Below, piece after piece: positions 17,089 to 25,607 of a stretch of DNA of 64,000 nucleotides. The notes below the pieces were generated by a model. The model had not been told where the DNA came from. It made no database searches and saw only the letters and a list, made by a program, of their open reading frames with translations. The translations under genes and the position numbers were made by a program. Numbering within the stretch: the first letter of the stretch is position 1; each line of letters starts with the position of its first letter. The stretch spans positions 332,501-396,500 of the forward strand of contig NZ_CP087107.1 in assembly GCF_028583545.1 (NCBI RefSeq). The letters are read 5' to 3'. Source of the stretch: Methylobacterium sp. NMS14P (lineage in GTDB: Bacteria; Pseudomonadota; Alphaproteobacteria; Rhizobiales; Beijerinckiaceae).

Positions 17089-17612
17089 GACTTCTCTCCG
17101 ATCAGCCGCTGCCCCAGCAGCAGGGCGCAGGCGGCGTTGCCCTCGAACGCCATGGTGGCGGCGCCGTGCAGGAGCGGCGCCACGGACTCCGGCGCGTCGG
17201 CCCGCCACGTCATCACGCCCATGAGCTTCAGGGACGCCTCGGTGGCCTGCCCCATGGGATTCTGCCAGGGATTGAACTCGGCCCAGTCGCCGCGCATCGT
17301 GACGACCATGAGGAGCGGGAAGCCGCCGCAAGCCGGCAGCGCCAGGGTGTTGATGCAGTTGCCGACCCCGCTCGATTGCAGCAGCAGCGCGCCGCGCTGC
17401 CCGCCGAGCCAGGCTCCCGCGAGGTAGCCGATCCCTTCCTCCTCCGTGGTCAGCACGACGGCGCTGAGCTCCGGGTCGGCCTCGGCGAGGCGGATCGCGG
17501 TCGCGTGGCCCGCGTCGGGCACGTAGGCGACGTGCCGGACGCCCGCCGCCTTGAGCCCGCGGAAGACGTCGTGGCGCCAACCCGCGTCGTTATCCGGTTC
17601 CTGTCCCGCCAT
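17076..17612 (-). CDS. TPP-dependent decarboxylase, N-terminal (PYR) subunit
   Basis: A 178-residue PYR-domain protein that pairs with the next gene to form the active site. It has the catalytic-Glu region (AVVLTTEEEGIGYLAGAWLGG), the segment LLQSSGVGNCINTLALPACG and the RGDWAEFNPWQNPMGQ loop, all typical of the alpha chain of sulfopyruvate/phosphonopyruvate-type decarboxylases. AGGACGGGGGCG precedes the ATG. The enzyme would be cytosolic. It is separated from the beta-propeller/LigJ-like pair by about 170 bases and a hairpin, so it may be a separate transcript of the same regulon. Confidence 0.85.
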   Translation of the reverse strand: MAGQEPDNDAGWRHDVFRGLKAAGVRHVAYVPDAGHATAIRLAEADPELSAVVLTTEEEGIGYLAGAWLGGQRGALLLQSSGVGNCINTLALPACGGFPLLMVVTMRGDWAEFNPWQNPMGQATEASLKLMGVMTWRADAPESVAPLLHGAATMAFEGNAACALLLGQRLIGEKSWLK

Positions 17613-17744
17613 CGCCCCCGTCCTGACCCGTCGGTCGCGGGGTCGGACCCCGCCTGTCCGGGATGGATCGTAGAGGCGCCGGCCCGACCCCGGCCAATAG
17701 CAATCGGCGAAACGAGAGATGCCGCGAATGTCTAGCTCGGATGG

Positions 17745-18755
17745 CTACGTTCGAGCGTCCTGGGCTGAATCCTGGCCGGCACCGTGGGCCGGTGGCGAGG
17801 CGTCGAGCACCTGGCCCATCCAGACGCCGCGCGCGGCGAGATCGGCCGCGATCCCGATCACCGTCTCGCCCACGAGGCGGGCGGCGCGGCTCACCGGCCG
17901 GTCGGCGGGATAGGCGACGACCAGCTCGCGGGTCGGGCTGGGATCCGTGAGCGGGGCCGCCGTGAGGTCGCCCGCCGCCACCATGGCGTGGACCGGCGCC
18001 AGCGGCAGCACCGTGGCCCCGATCCCGGCGCGCACCAGGTTGATCAGCGACTGGAACGAGTCCGCCTCGACGACCACCCGGAGTTCGATGCCGGCCCGCC
18101 GGGCGCAGTCGTGGGCGATGTCGCGCAGCATGTGACCGGGGCTCGGCAGGACGAGGTCCATGCCGGCGAGGCGGGTGAACGGCACGGGCGCGCCCGGCTC
18201 CTCCCGTCCGCCCGGACCGACGAGGAGCAGCGTCTCGATCATGATCGGGACGATGCGCAGCGTGTGCAGGCGGCGCGGGTTGTACGACACGGCCACGTCG
18301 ATCTGCCCGCGCTGCAGCCAGTCGAGGATGTGCCCGCTATAGGCCGCGCTGAGCCGGACCGCGAGGTCGGGATGCGTCCGCCTGAGCGCCGTGACGAGCG
18401 GCACCGTCACGATCTCGGCGACGGTCGGGGTGGTGCCGACCGAGACCGTGCCGCGGAACGACGTGCGTCCGGACGCGACCGTGTCGCGGATGGCCTCCAT
18501 CTCGGCCATCACCCGGCTCGCGTGCACCAGCACCTCGCGCCCGGTCTCGGTGATGACCATGCCGCGCCCGTGGCGCTCGAACAGGTAGACGCCGAGTTCC
18601 TGCTCCAGCTGGCGGATCTGCCGGCTGAGGGCGGGCTGGGCGATGTTGAGCCGGTCGGCCGCCTTGCTGACGCTGCCGAGTTCGGCGACGTGGATCAGGG
18701 TTCTGAGCTGCGCAATGTCCATGGCGATCAACGCGGCGGCCGGGCCCTCCAGCAT
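17745..18755 (-). CDS. LysR-family transcriptional regulator
   Basis: A 336-residue regulator with the LysR winged helix-turn-helix at about 13-72 (MDIAQLRTLIHVAELGSVSKAADRLNIAQPALSRQIRQLEQELGVYLFER) and a periplasmic-binding-like effector domain at about 100-310. I use the ATG at 18755; the ATG at 18722 (MDIAQL) is the alternative and neither has a strong ribosome site. It is divergent from the MFS transporter at 19023 and upstream of the decarboxylase genes on the same strand, the classic position for a LysR activator of both. The inducer is probably an aromatic or a small organic acid, by analogy with the family. Confidence 0.9.
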   Translation of the reverse strand: MLEGPAAALIAMDIAQLRTLIHVAELGSVSKAADRLNIAQPALSRQIRQLEQELGVYLFERHGRGMVITETGREVLVHASRVMAEMEAIRDTVASGRTSFRGTVSVGTTPTVAEIVTVPLVTALRRTHPDLAVRLSAAYSGHILDWLQRGQIDVAVSYNPRRLHTLRIVPIMIETLLLVGPGGREEPGAPVPFTRLAGMDLVLPSPGHMLRDIAHDCARRAGIELRVVVEADSFQSLINLVRAGIGATVLPLAPVHAMVAAGDLTAAPLTDPSPTRELVVAYPADRPVSRAARLVGETVIGIAADLAARGVWMGQVLDASPPAHGAGQDSAQDART

Positions 18756-19022
18756 TACCGGCCTGGATACGGGCGCGTTCCCCGACCGACGCCGCCCTGT
18801 CGATCGCGCCCGGCCGATCGCGACCGCGCGCCGATATAGTCCCGGGCGATAGCAGGTATACCGAAAGGGTCTTACCGTTGACCGGCGTCGCGGCCCGATA
18901 AGGGGGCCGCACGTCCGAGCCTCCCGGACCGAAGCGCCGGGCCTCGGACCCACGCCTGCAGGCACGACGACCGCCCGGTGCGTCCGGGAGGCGATCGCCG
19001 CCGCGGTCAACGAGGAAGCGCC

Positions 19023-20330
19023 ATGATCGGCTCGCGCAGGTTCGCGGTCTACGCGGGCCTCTTCCTGCTCACCTTCGTGAGCTACGTCGACCGCGTGAAC
19101 CTCTCGGTCGCGGCCGCGCCGATCGCCGCCGCGTTCAGCCTGTCGCCGATCCAGCTGGGCTACGTGTTCTCGGCGTTCCTCTGGACCTACGTGCTGCTCC
19201 TCATCCCGATGGGGATCGCCGCAGACCGGTTCGGCGGCCGCACCCTCACGGCCGCCGCGCTGGCCGTCTGGTCGCTGGCAGCGGTCTGGACGGGGCTCGC
19301 GGCCTCGTTGCCGGCCCTGTACCTGGCCCGACTGGCGCTCGGCGCCGGAGAGGCGGCGAACTACCCCGCCGGAGGCCACGTCGCCTGCGCCTGGGCCCCG
19401 CGGGACGAGCGGGGCTTCGCCACCGCCTGCCTGAACAGCGGGTCCTACGCGGGACTATGCCTCGGGGCGCCCCTCGTCGGCTGGCTCGTCACGGTCTTCG
19501 GCTGGCGGGAATCGTTCTGGATCGCCGGCGGCCTCGGGCTCGTCCTGGCCGCCGCGTGGTTCGCCCTGTACCGGGCGCCGGAGGCGGCCGCGTGGCTGAC
19601 CGACGCCGAGCGCGCCCACATCCTGAGCCGTCGCGGCCCGCAGGGGCGGACCGCGGGCGCGGCGTCCGGGCCGCCCGTGACGCGTCTGCTGCGCAGCCCG
19701 TCGATGTGGGCGCTCGCGATCACGCAGGGCTGCACCGTCTACACCAGCTACCTGTTCATGACCTGGCTGCCGAACTACCTCGCGGTGAGCCGCGGTCTCG
19801 ACGTGCTGAAGAGCGGCCTGTTCACCGCGATCCCCTACGGCATCGCCGCGCTGGTCGGCCTCGCCATGGGCGCCCTGAGCGACCGGCTGCTGCGGCGGCC
19901 CGGGGCGACGCCGGCCGACCGGCGCAAGCTCATCGCCGGCCTCCTCCTCGCCTCGTCGGTCATCCTCGCCACGCCCCTGGTCCAGCCGGTCTGGCTCATC
20001 CTCTGCCTGTTCGGAGTGTCGCTGAGCTGCGTCGGGACCGTGGCCGGCCTCAACATCGCCCTCACCGCCGACCTCTTGGAGGATGGCGCCGCCAACGGCG
20101 CGGCCGTCAGCCTGCTCATCGTCGGCGGGAACACGTTCGGCCTCGCCGCCCCCATCGTCACGGGCTACGTCGTGGCGGGGACTGGCAGCTTCGCCGGCGC
20201 GTTCCTGATCGCGGGCGCGCTGCTCCTGGCGGGGGCGCTGATCGTCCTGTTCGGCGCGCGCCGTCCGATCCGCGCGGCGGCCGCGCCGGTTCCCGCCGCG
20301 CCGGTCCCCCTGCACGCCTCGAGCCGCTGA
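19023..20330 (+). CDS. MFS transporter, anion:cation symporter type
   Basis: A 435-residue permease with about 12 membrane segments. The start region YAGLFLLTFVSYVDRVNLSVAA is the typical first segment of the ACS branch (hexuronate, phthalate, tartrate carriers), followed by the loop motif AADRFGGRTL. GAGGAAG lies 5 bases before the ATG at 19023; the longer open frame from 18978 is not needed. It is divergent from the LysR gene and four bases upstream of the solute-binding-fold gene, so the two form an operon. It likely imports the acid or aromatic handled by the LigJ-like and TPP enzymes. Confidence 0.88.
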   Translation: MIGSRRFAVYAGLFLLTFVSYVDRVNLSVAAAPIAAAFSLSPIQLGYVFSAFLWTYVLLLIPMGIAADRFGGRTLTAAALAVWSLAAVWTGLAASLPALYLARLALGAGEAANYPAGGHVACAWAPRDERGFATACLNSGSYAGLCLGAPLVGWLVTVFGWRESFWIAGGLGLVLAAAWFALYRAPEAAAWLTDAERAHILSRRGPQGRTAGAASGPPVTRLLRSPSMWALAITQGCTVYTSYLFMTWLPNYLAVSRGLDVLKSGLFTAIPYGIAALVGLAMGALSDRLLRRPGATPADRRKLIAGLLLASSVILATPLVQPVWLILCLFGVSLSCVGTVAGLNIALTADLLEDGAANGAAVSLLIVGGNTFGLAAPIVTGYVVAGTGSFAGAFLIAGALLLAGALIVLFGARRPIRAAAAPVPAAPVPLHASSR

Positions 20331-20333
20331 CCG

Positions 20334-21242
20334 ATGACCGCGCTCACCTTCGCGGCCGTGTCGCGCAACTACTTCAACCTGCCCGTCTGGATCGCGCAGC
20401 ACACCGGCCTGTTCGCCGAGGAGGGGCTCGACGTGGCGATCGAGCTCCACGAGGGCGTCGATGCCGTGACCGAGCGGCTGCGCGACGGGCGGGTCGACCT
20501 CGCCTACGGCATCACCGAGCACGTCGTCCTCGACCGGGAGGCCGGCGGCCACCTCACGATCATCGGCGGCAACGTCAACAAGCTGCCGTTCTCGCTGATC
20601 GCCCGCCCGGAGATCCGGGACGTGACGGGTCTGCGCGGCAAGGTGATCGGCGTCTCGTCCCTGGAGGCGGGCAGTTCGTCCCTGGTGATGAAGCTGCTCG
20701 CGACCCGCGGGCTCACCTATCCCGGGGACTACACGTTGCGGGCCGTCGGCCCCATCCTGGCACGCTGGGAGCTGCTCCAGAGCGGCGCGATCGACGCGGG
20801 CCTGCAGGGCGCCCCGCTCGACGCCGTCGCGATCGACGCGGGCTTCACCGTCGTCTGCGATCCCCGCGCGGACGTCCCGGACTTCCAGTTCACGTCCTTG
20901 AACGTCGACGCGCGCTGGGCCGCGGAGAACGCGGCGATCCTCACGCGCTTCCTGCGGGCGTTCGTGCGCGCCCACGCGTGGTTCTACCGGAATCCGGACG
21001 CCGCGACCCGCATCGCGGCGATCGAGACGGGTGTGGCGCCATCCTACCTCGCCAGGGCGTGGCAGACTTACACGGACGAAGCGATCTTCCCCCGCGACGG
21101 CGACGCGAGCACGGCCGCGGTTCAAGCCCTGATCGAGGTCAGCGCCCTGATCCGCGCGCTGCCGAACCGCCGTCATTCCGAGGCGGACCGCTACATCGAC
21201 CGGCGCTACCTCCGCGCGGCGCATCGGTCCTTGTCATCGTGA
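20334..21242 (+). CDS. Solute-binding-protein-fold protein (NMT1/SsuA-like) without signal peptide
   Basis: A 302-residue protein with the fold of ABC transporter substrate-binding proteins of the NMT1/SsuA/Thi5 group (SRNYFNLPVWIAQHTGLFAEEGLDVAIELHEGVDAVTERLRDG, VDLAYGI, LRGKVIGVSSLEAGSS). Unlike the usual members it begins directly with the domain, with no Sec, Tat or lipoprotein signal, so it should stay in the cytoplasm. No ABC permease or ATPase gene is nearby. It is three bases after the MFS stop and so is co-expressed with the carrier. It could be a cytosolic sensor, a substrate carrier, or an enzyme as in Thi5; I cannot choose. Confidence 0.85.
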   Translation: MTALTFAAVSRNYFNLPVWIAQHTGLFAEEGLDVAIELHEGVDAVTERLRDGRVDLAYGITEHVVLDREAGGHLTIIGGNVNKLPFSLIARPEIRDVTGLRGKVIGVSSLEAGSSSLVMKLLATRGLTYPGDYTLRAVGPILARWELLQSGAIDAGLQGAPLDAVAIDAGFTVVCDPRADVPDFQFTSLNVDARWAAENAAILTRFLRAFVRAHAWFYRNPDAATRIAAIETGVAPSYLARAWQTYTDEAIFPRDGDASTAAVQALIEVSALIRALPNRRHSEADRYIDRRYLRAAHRSLSS

Positions 21243-21278
21243 CGCTCGGATCCTCGTGAGATCCGGCTGATCCGCCCG

Positions 21279-22256
21279 TCAGGGCCGCGCGTGCCGACGC
21301 CGGTACTCCGCGGGGGTCGTGCCGACCCGCCGCACGAACGCCCGCCGGAGCGTGTCGGCGTCGCGGAAGCCGCAGGCACCGGCCACCTGCTTCAGCGCGA
21401 CGTCCTCCGTCTCGAGGAGGCGCCGGACGGCCTCGATCCGGACGGTCTCGACATAGGCGGCCGGTGTCAGGCCCGTCTCGGCGCGGAACAGGCGCGCGAA
21501 ATGGCGCGGGCTCATCCCCGCCCGCTCGGCGAGGCGGTCGACCCCGTGATCCTCGCCCGGGCGACTGGCCACCCAGCGCTGCACCGCCTGCAGCGCCGAG
21601 CGGCCGACCGGGGCGCTGACCCCGCGGCGGCTGAACTGCATCTGGCCGCCGCCCCGCTTGAAGAACATGACCAGCTGGGCCGCGACCCGACGGGCGATCT
21701 CCGCGCCCAGATCTTCCTCCACGAGGGCCAGGGCGAGATCGAGCCCGGCCGTGACCCCGGCCGCGGTCCGGAGCGGCCCGTCGAACAGGCAGATCGCGTC
21801 GGGCTCGACGGAGGCCTCGGGAAACCGCTCCGCCAGCGCCTCCGCGACGGCCCAGTGCGTCGTCACCCGGCGGCCGTCCAGCAGGCCGGCCTGCCCGAGG
21901 AGGAAGGCGCCGCTGCAGACGGACCCGTAGCGCCGGCAGTGCCCCGCGGCCCGACGCAGCCACGCCAGCACGTCGGGCGGAACCGCCAGCTCCTGCATCC
22001 GGGGGGCGCCCGCGACCAGGAGGGTGTCGAAGCGCGTCGGCTCGGCGCCGGGCGCGACCAAGTCCACGACCAGGCCGCGGCCGGACGACGTGGTGATGTG
22101 ACCGGAGCTTCGACCCGATCCGGTGCCGACGATGGCGAGGTCGTAGACGTCCCGGCCGCTCTGGGTGTTCGCCTCGGCGAAGACGTCGAGGGGACCTGCC
22201 ACATCGAGGAGCTGGACACCGGGAAGGGCCAGGATCGCCGTCGATCGCGGTTCCAT
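21279..22256 (-). CDS. GlxA-type AraC regulator with DJ-1/PfpI domain
   Basis: A 325-residue regulator. Residues about 5-180 form a DJ-1/PfpI-like ligand domain (ILALPGVQLLDVAGPLDVFAEAN, with the nucleophile-elbow Cys in YGSVCSGAFLLG), and about 225-320 form the AraC DNA-binding domain (DRLAERAGMSPRHFARLFRAETGLTPAAYVE, then QVAGACGFRDADTLRRAFVRRVGTTPAEYRRRH). I use the ATG at 22256, with GGAG seven bases before; the frame is open to 22478. It is divergent from the HD-hydrolase gene and probably controls it. GlxA-like regulators often respond to amines, betaines or nitrogen compounds. Confidence 0.88.
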   Translation of the reverse strand: MEPRSTAILALPGVQLLDVAGPLDVFAEANTQSGRDVYDLAIVGTGSGRSSGHITTSSGRGLVVDLVAPGAEPTRFDTLLVAGAPRMQELAVPPDVLAWLRRAAGHCRRYGSVCSGAFLLGQAGLLDGRRVTTHWAVAEALAERFPEASVEPDAICLFDGPLRTAAGVTAGLDLALALVEEDLGAEIARRVAAQLVMFFKRGGGQMQFSRRGVSAPVGRSALQAVQRWVASRPGEDHGVDRLAERAGMSPRHFARLFRAETGLTPAAYVETVRIEAVRRLLETEDVALKQVAGACGFRDADTLRRAFVRRVGTTPAEYRRRHARP

Positions 22257-22374
22257 GGGAGGCTCCGTGGCCGATCCTGCGCGCACGATGGCAGAATTCG
22301 TCGTCATCCGATGATTGATGCCGTCCGGGAGGCTCAGTAACCCGTCGGGACACCCAGCGCAAAGGAGATCCGCC

Positions 22375-23061
22375 GTGAGCACCATCGATATGCCGGCCGA
22401 GGCCGCAATCCCCGACAGCGCGCTCGCCCGGGCCATCACCGCCTTCGTCCGGGACACGGAGACCGCGTTGCTCTTCAACCATTCGAGCCGGGTCTATCAG
22501 TTCGGCGCCCTGGCCGGGCACCGGCGCGGCCTGCGCTACGACCGCGAGCTGCTCTACGCGGGCGCCATGTTCCACGACCTCGGCCTGATGCCGGGCCACA
22601 GCAGCGCCGGGGAGCGCTTCGAGGTGGACGGCGCCGACGCGGCCCGCGACTTCCTCAAGGCGCACGGCGTGCCGGAGGCGGACGTCTACACCGTGTGGAC
22701 CGCCATCGCGCTCCACACGACGCCCGGCATCCCGGTCCACATGCACCCGGTGGTCGCCCTGGTCACGGCCGGCGTCGAGATGGACGTGCTGGGCCTGACC
22801 TACGACGCGTATTCGGACGCCGAGCGCGCCGCCGTCGTGGCGGCCTTTCCCCGGGAGCCGGACTTCAAGGAGGGCATCATCCAGGCCTTCTACGAGGGCA
22901 TCCGGCACAAGCCCGCCACCACGTTCGGCAACGTCAAGGCCGACGTGATCGCCGACAAGGAGCCGGGCTTCCGCAAGGGCAACTTCTGCAGCGTGATCCG
23001 GGCCTCCCGCTGGCCGGACAGCGCGCACGCGCCGGATTGCGGGTGCGGGCACCAGGGCTGA
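22375..23061 (+). CDS. HD-domain hydrolase, cyanamide-hydratase-like
   Basis: A 228-residue metal-dependent HD protein. The metal ligands are visible as H36 (NHSSRVYQF), the HD pair at 67-68 (GAMFHDLGL) and later His residues (ALHTTPGIPVHMHP). The arrangement resembles cyanamide hydratase and related HD enzymes. The GTG at 22375 follows a strong AAAGGAG site. The C-terminus ends in a Cys-rich tail (DCGCGHQG). It is divergent from the GlxA-type regulator. The natural substrate may be a nitrile-like, cyanamide-like or amide compound; only the fold is certain. Confidence 0.8.
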   Translation: MSTIDMPAEAAIPDSALARAITAFVRDTETALLFNHSSRVYQFGALAGHRRGLRYDRELLYAGAMFHDLGLMPGHSSAGERFEVDGADAARDFLKAHGVPEADVYTVWTAIALHTTPGIPVHMHPVVALVTAGVEMDVLGLTYDAYSDAERAAVVAAFPREPDFKEGIIQAFYEGIRHKPATTFGNVKADVIADKEPGFRKGNFCSVIRASRWPDSAHAPDCGCGHQG

Positions 23062-23254
23062 GCGGCGACCCGCGCCGGCGGCCACGCCTCCGGGGACCGC
23101 GCGCTCCGATAGCCGACGCGGCCCCGTGACCGCCGGGCGCGCCGAGGTCTGCGCCAAGACGTGCGCCTCGGTGGTCCTCGGATGTATCCTTCCCGCGCCG
23201 ACGACGAACAGGGACGGGACGTCCCGCACCGACGAGTCCTGACGGAGGCACCCC

Positions 23255-24034
23255 ATGATGACGCGCAGAACGCTGAACCGCGCGCTCGTCGCCAGCGCGG
23301 CCGCCGCGCTGCTTCCCGGCCCGGCCATCGCCCAGGACCTGCCGCGGGCGCGCAACGTCGTGCTGGTGCACGGGCTGTTCGCCGACGGATCGTGCTGGTC
23401 GGAGGTGATCCCGCACCTGCAGGCGGCCGGCCTGACCGTCACCTCCGTGCAGAACCCGTTGACCACCCTCGAGGAGGCGGTGGCCTCGGCGCAGCGCGTG
23501 CTGGCACGGCAGGACGGGCCGACCGTCCTGGTCGGTCACTCGTTCTCCGGCATGATCGTGACCGAGGCCGGTATGGATCCGAACGTCTCGGCCCTGGTCT
23601 ACGTCGCGGCCCGGGCGCCGGACGCGCACGAGGACTACGCGGCGCTGGCGAAGACCTACCCGACACCGCCCGCCTCGGCCGGCATCGTGTTCGACGGCGA
23701 CGAGGGGCGCCTGAGCGAGGCGGCGTTCCTGCGGGATTTCGCGGGCGATCTGCCGGCCGAGAAGGCCCGGGTGCTGTTCGCGGTCCAGCAGCCGTTCCGC
23801 AAGACCCTGTTGACGGGACGGACCACCCGCGCGGCCTGGCGCTCGAAGCCGAGCTTCTACGCGGTGTCGACCGAGGATCGGACCATCGACCCGGATCTCG
23901 AACGGTTCATGGCCAAGCGCATGAACGCGCGGACCGTCGAGCTCAAGGCGAGCCACCTGTCGCTGATCTCGCGCGCGCCGGACATCGCGGACCTCATCCT
24001 GGAGGCGGCCGGCCAGCCCCGCCGCCGGCGCTGA
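23255..24034 (+). CDS. Exported alpha/beta hydrolase
   Basis: A 259-residue alpha/beta-fold hydrolase with an N-terminal signal (RRTLNRALVASAAAALLPGP... IAQ) that begins with a twin arginine, so Tat or Sec export is possible. The fold shows the oxyanion segment LVHGLFADGSCWSEVI, the nucleophile elbow GHSFSG, an acidic residue in AVSTEDRTID and the catalytic His in ASHLSLIS. It resembles small esterases of the salicylate-esterase/MES-like group. GGAGG precedes the start. It probably forms a short transcriptional unit of its own after the HD gene, with 193 bases between. Confidence 0.85.
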   Translation: MMTRRTLNRALVASAAAALLPGPAIAQDLPRARNVVLVHGLFADGSCWSEVIPHLQAAGLTVTSVQNPLTTLEEAVASAQRVLARQDGPTVLVGHSFSGMIVTEAGMDPNVSALVYVAARAPDAHEDYAALAKTYPTPPASAGIVFDGDEGRLSEAAFLRDFAGDLPAEKARVLFAVQQPFRKTLLTGRTTRAAWRSKPSFYAVSTEDRTIDPDLERFMAKRMNARTVELKASHLSLISRAPDIADLILEAAGQPRRRR

Positions 24035-24209
24035 TCGGGCGCTGGTCGGGCGCTGTGCGCGGTGCCGCCGCGATCCCTTGCCGAGCCGAGCCGAGCCGAG
24101 CGGCGGGCAGGGGGCAGGACTGCGTGCGGCGAAGGCCCAGGGCTGGCCGGACGCGGTCGCGCGGCCCTACCTATCGGTGATCGGGCTGAAACGGATCTGG
24201 AGCGCGCGC

Positions 24210-24623
24210 ATGCAGGACATCCCGTTGGGTGCGAAGGGGAGCTTCGCCATGCTGGTCGGGCCCTCACATCTGGCCAGCCAGTTCAAGGACAACATCCTGC
24301 CGCCCGTCTTCGCCACGCCGATGATGGTCCTGATCATGGAGAACGCGGCGCTGAACGCCGTTCGCCAATACCTCGATCCCGGCGAGAGCGCCGTCGGAAC
24401 GAAGGTGGACGTGACTCACATGGCCGCGACTCCGGTCGGCCACCGCGTCCGGGCAGAGGCCGAGGTGGTCGGCGTCGCCGGACGTCAGATCCAGTTCCGC
24501 GTCGCGGCCTGGGACGAGTCGGAGCAGATCGGGACCGGGACGCACGAGCGGATGATCGTCGACATCGAGCGGCTCGGCAAACGTCTCGCCGGTAAGCAGC
24601 CGGTTCAGGCGAAGCGCGGGTAG
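24210..24623 (+). CDS. Hotdog-fold thioesterase, FlK (fluoroacetyl-CoA thioesterase)-like
   Basis: A 137-residue hotdog protein. Thr36 (ATPMM), Glu44 (IMENAA) and His70 (VTHMAATPVG) have the same spacing as the catalytic Thr42/Glu50/His76 of FlK, the thioesterase that clears fluoroacetyl-CoA in Streptomyces cattleya. The ATG at 24210 has GGAG eight bases before it; an in-frame upstream ATG at 24078 gives a non-protein-like extension. The family also includes general short-acyl-CoA thioesterases, so fluoro-specificity is not shown. The Phe gate of FlK cannot be judged without alignment. Confidence 0.8.
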   Translation: MQDIPLGAKGSFAMLVGPSHLASQFKDNILPPVFATPMMVLIMENAALNAVRQYLDPGESAVGTKVDVTHMAATPVGHRVRAEAEVVGVAGRQIQFRVAAWDESEQIGTGTHERMIVDIERLGKRLAGKQPVQAKRG

Positions 24624-24709
24624 GTCCGGCGCGGCTCGACGCCGCTACGGGAAACACGCGCGCGTCGCGCGGAACGCGCACGCCGGCCGGTCCCGCCGGA
24701 CTGCGGCGC

Positions 24710-25309
24710 TCAATCCGGGCGCTCCGCGCCCGCCGCATCGGTCTGACGCACCGCGACGGCGGCCTTGATCGCCTCGTAATCGGCCTTCTTCAGGACACGC
24801 CTGGTCACGAGATCCTCCGGGGAGCCGTAGGGCCGGAACGCGATGATCCTGCGTCCGATCATGCCGGCCCCGAGGGCGTTCAGCTCCTCGACGGACGCCG
24901 TGTTGAGATCGACGCCCTGGCCCGGCGAGGCCGGCGGCTGGCCCTGGCCCGACGCGCTGTCGGCCTGCTGCTGCGGTGGCGTCGGGGGGGCCGCCGCCCC
25001 GCGCACGGTCGGAGCATCCGGCGGTGCTGCCGGGGTTGCCGCCGCGGACGGCGGGGGGGCTGCCATCCCGGTCCGCGGCGCCGGGGCGGCGCGCTGGGCG
25101 GATCCGGAACTCGGTCCCGGATACACGGAGCGGATGGCCTCTCCCTGCGGATCGATCCCGGACCGGTCCTGCTTGGACACGGGTATAGTCGTGGACGCCT
25201 GCCTGTCGCGGCTCGCGTGAGGACGGGGCCCGTACGAGACCCAGAGCCCCGCCAGGACGACTGCGGCCACCGCCAGACCGGCGCTGATGGACAGCGTGGA
25301 GCGGCTCAT
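24710..25309 (-). CDS. Membrane-anchored or exported helix-hairpin-helix protein (ComEA-like)
   Basis: A 199-residue protein. Residues about 7-26 are a hydrophobic anchor or signal (ISAGLAVAAVVLAGLWVSYG), residues 45-130 a Pro/Ala-rich linker, and the C-terminus a ComEA-type helix-hairpin-helix (VDLNTASVEELNALGAGMIGRRI... YGSPEDLVTRRVLKKADYEAI). ComEA-like proteins bind DNA in the periplasm during uptake, but short members of this family occur in many non-competent bacteria and their role is open. No other competence gene is present here. Transcribed alone. Confidence 0.85.
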   Translation of the reverse strand: MSRSTLSISAGLAVAAVVLAGLWVSYGPRPHASRDRQASTTIPVSKQDRSGIDPQGEAIRSVYPGPSSGSAQRAAPAPRTGMAAPPPSAAATPAAPPDAPTVRGAAAPPTPPQQQADSASGQGQPPASPGQGVDLNTASVEELNALGAGMIGRRIIAFRPYGSPEDLVTRRVLKKADYEAIKAAVAVRQTDAAGAERPD

Positions 25310-25607
25310 TCTCAGGACCTCCTCTTGGCGGGCGGGGGACTGCCCCGCGGCGATGGCACGATCGAGGCGGGCTAACCCAGCCCGCGCGGCATCGCCATCC
25401 GTCGCGTGAGGTTCGCTGATCCGAATCGTGCGGCGCGCTGGCGCAGCTCGCGGGCGGGCGCGGGCCGCGCGGCGAAGCGGCTGGCCGACGCCGCCGCTCC
25501 GGCAGGTCGGCGAGCCGGCAATCCGGAGCCGCGCGGCCCGGTCCGAGCCTGGAAGGCCGCCCGCGCGGGGCCGTACGTCTGATAACGCCCGAGATCGGGT
25601 CCCGCCG

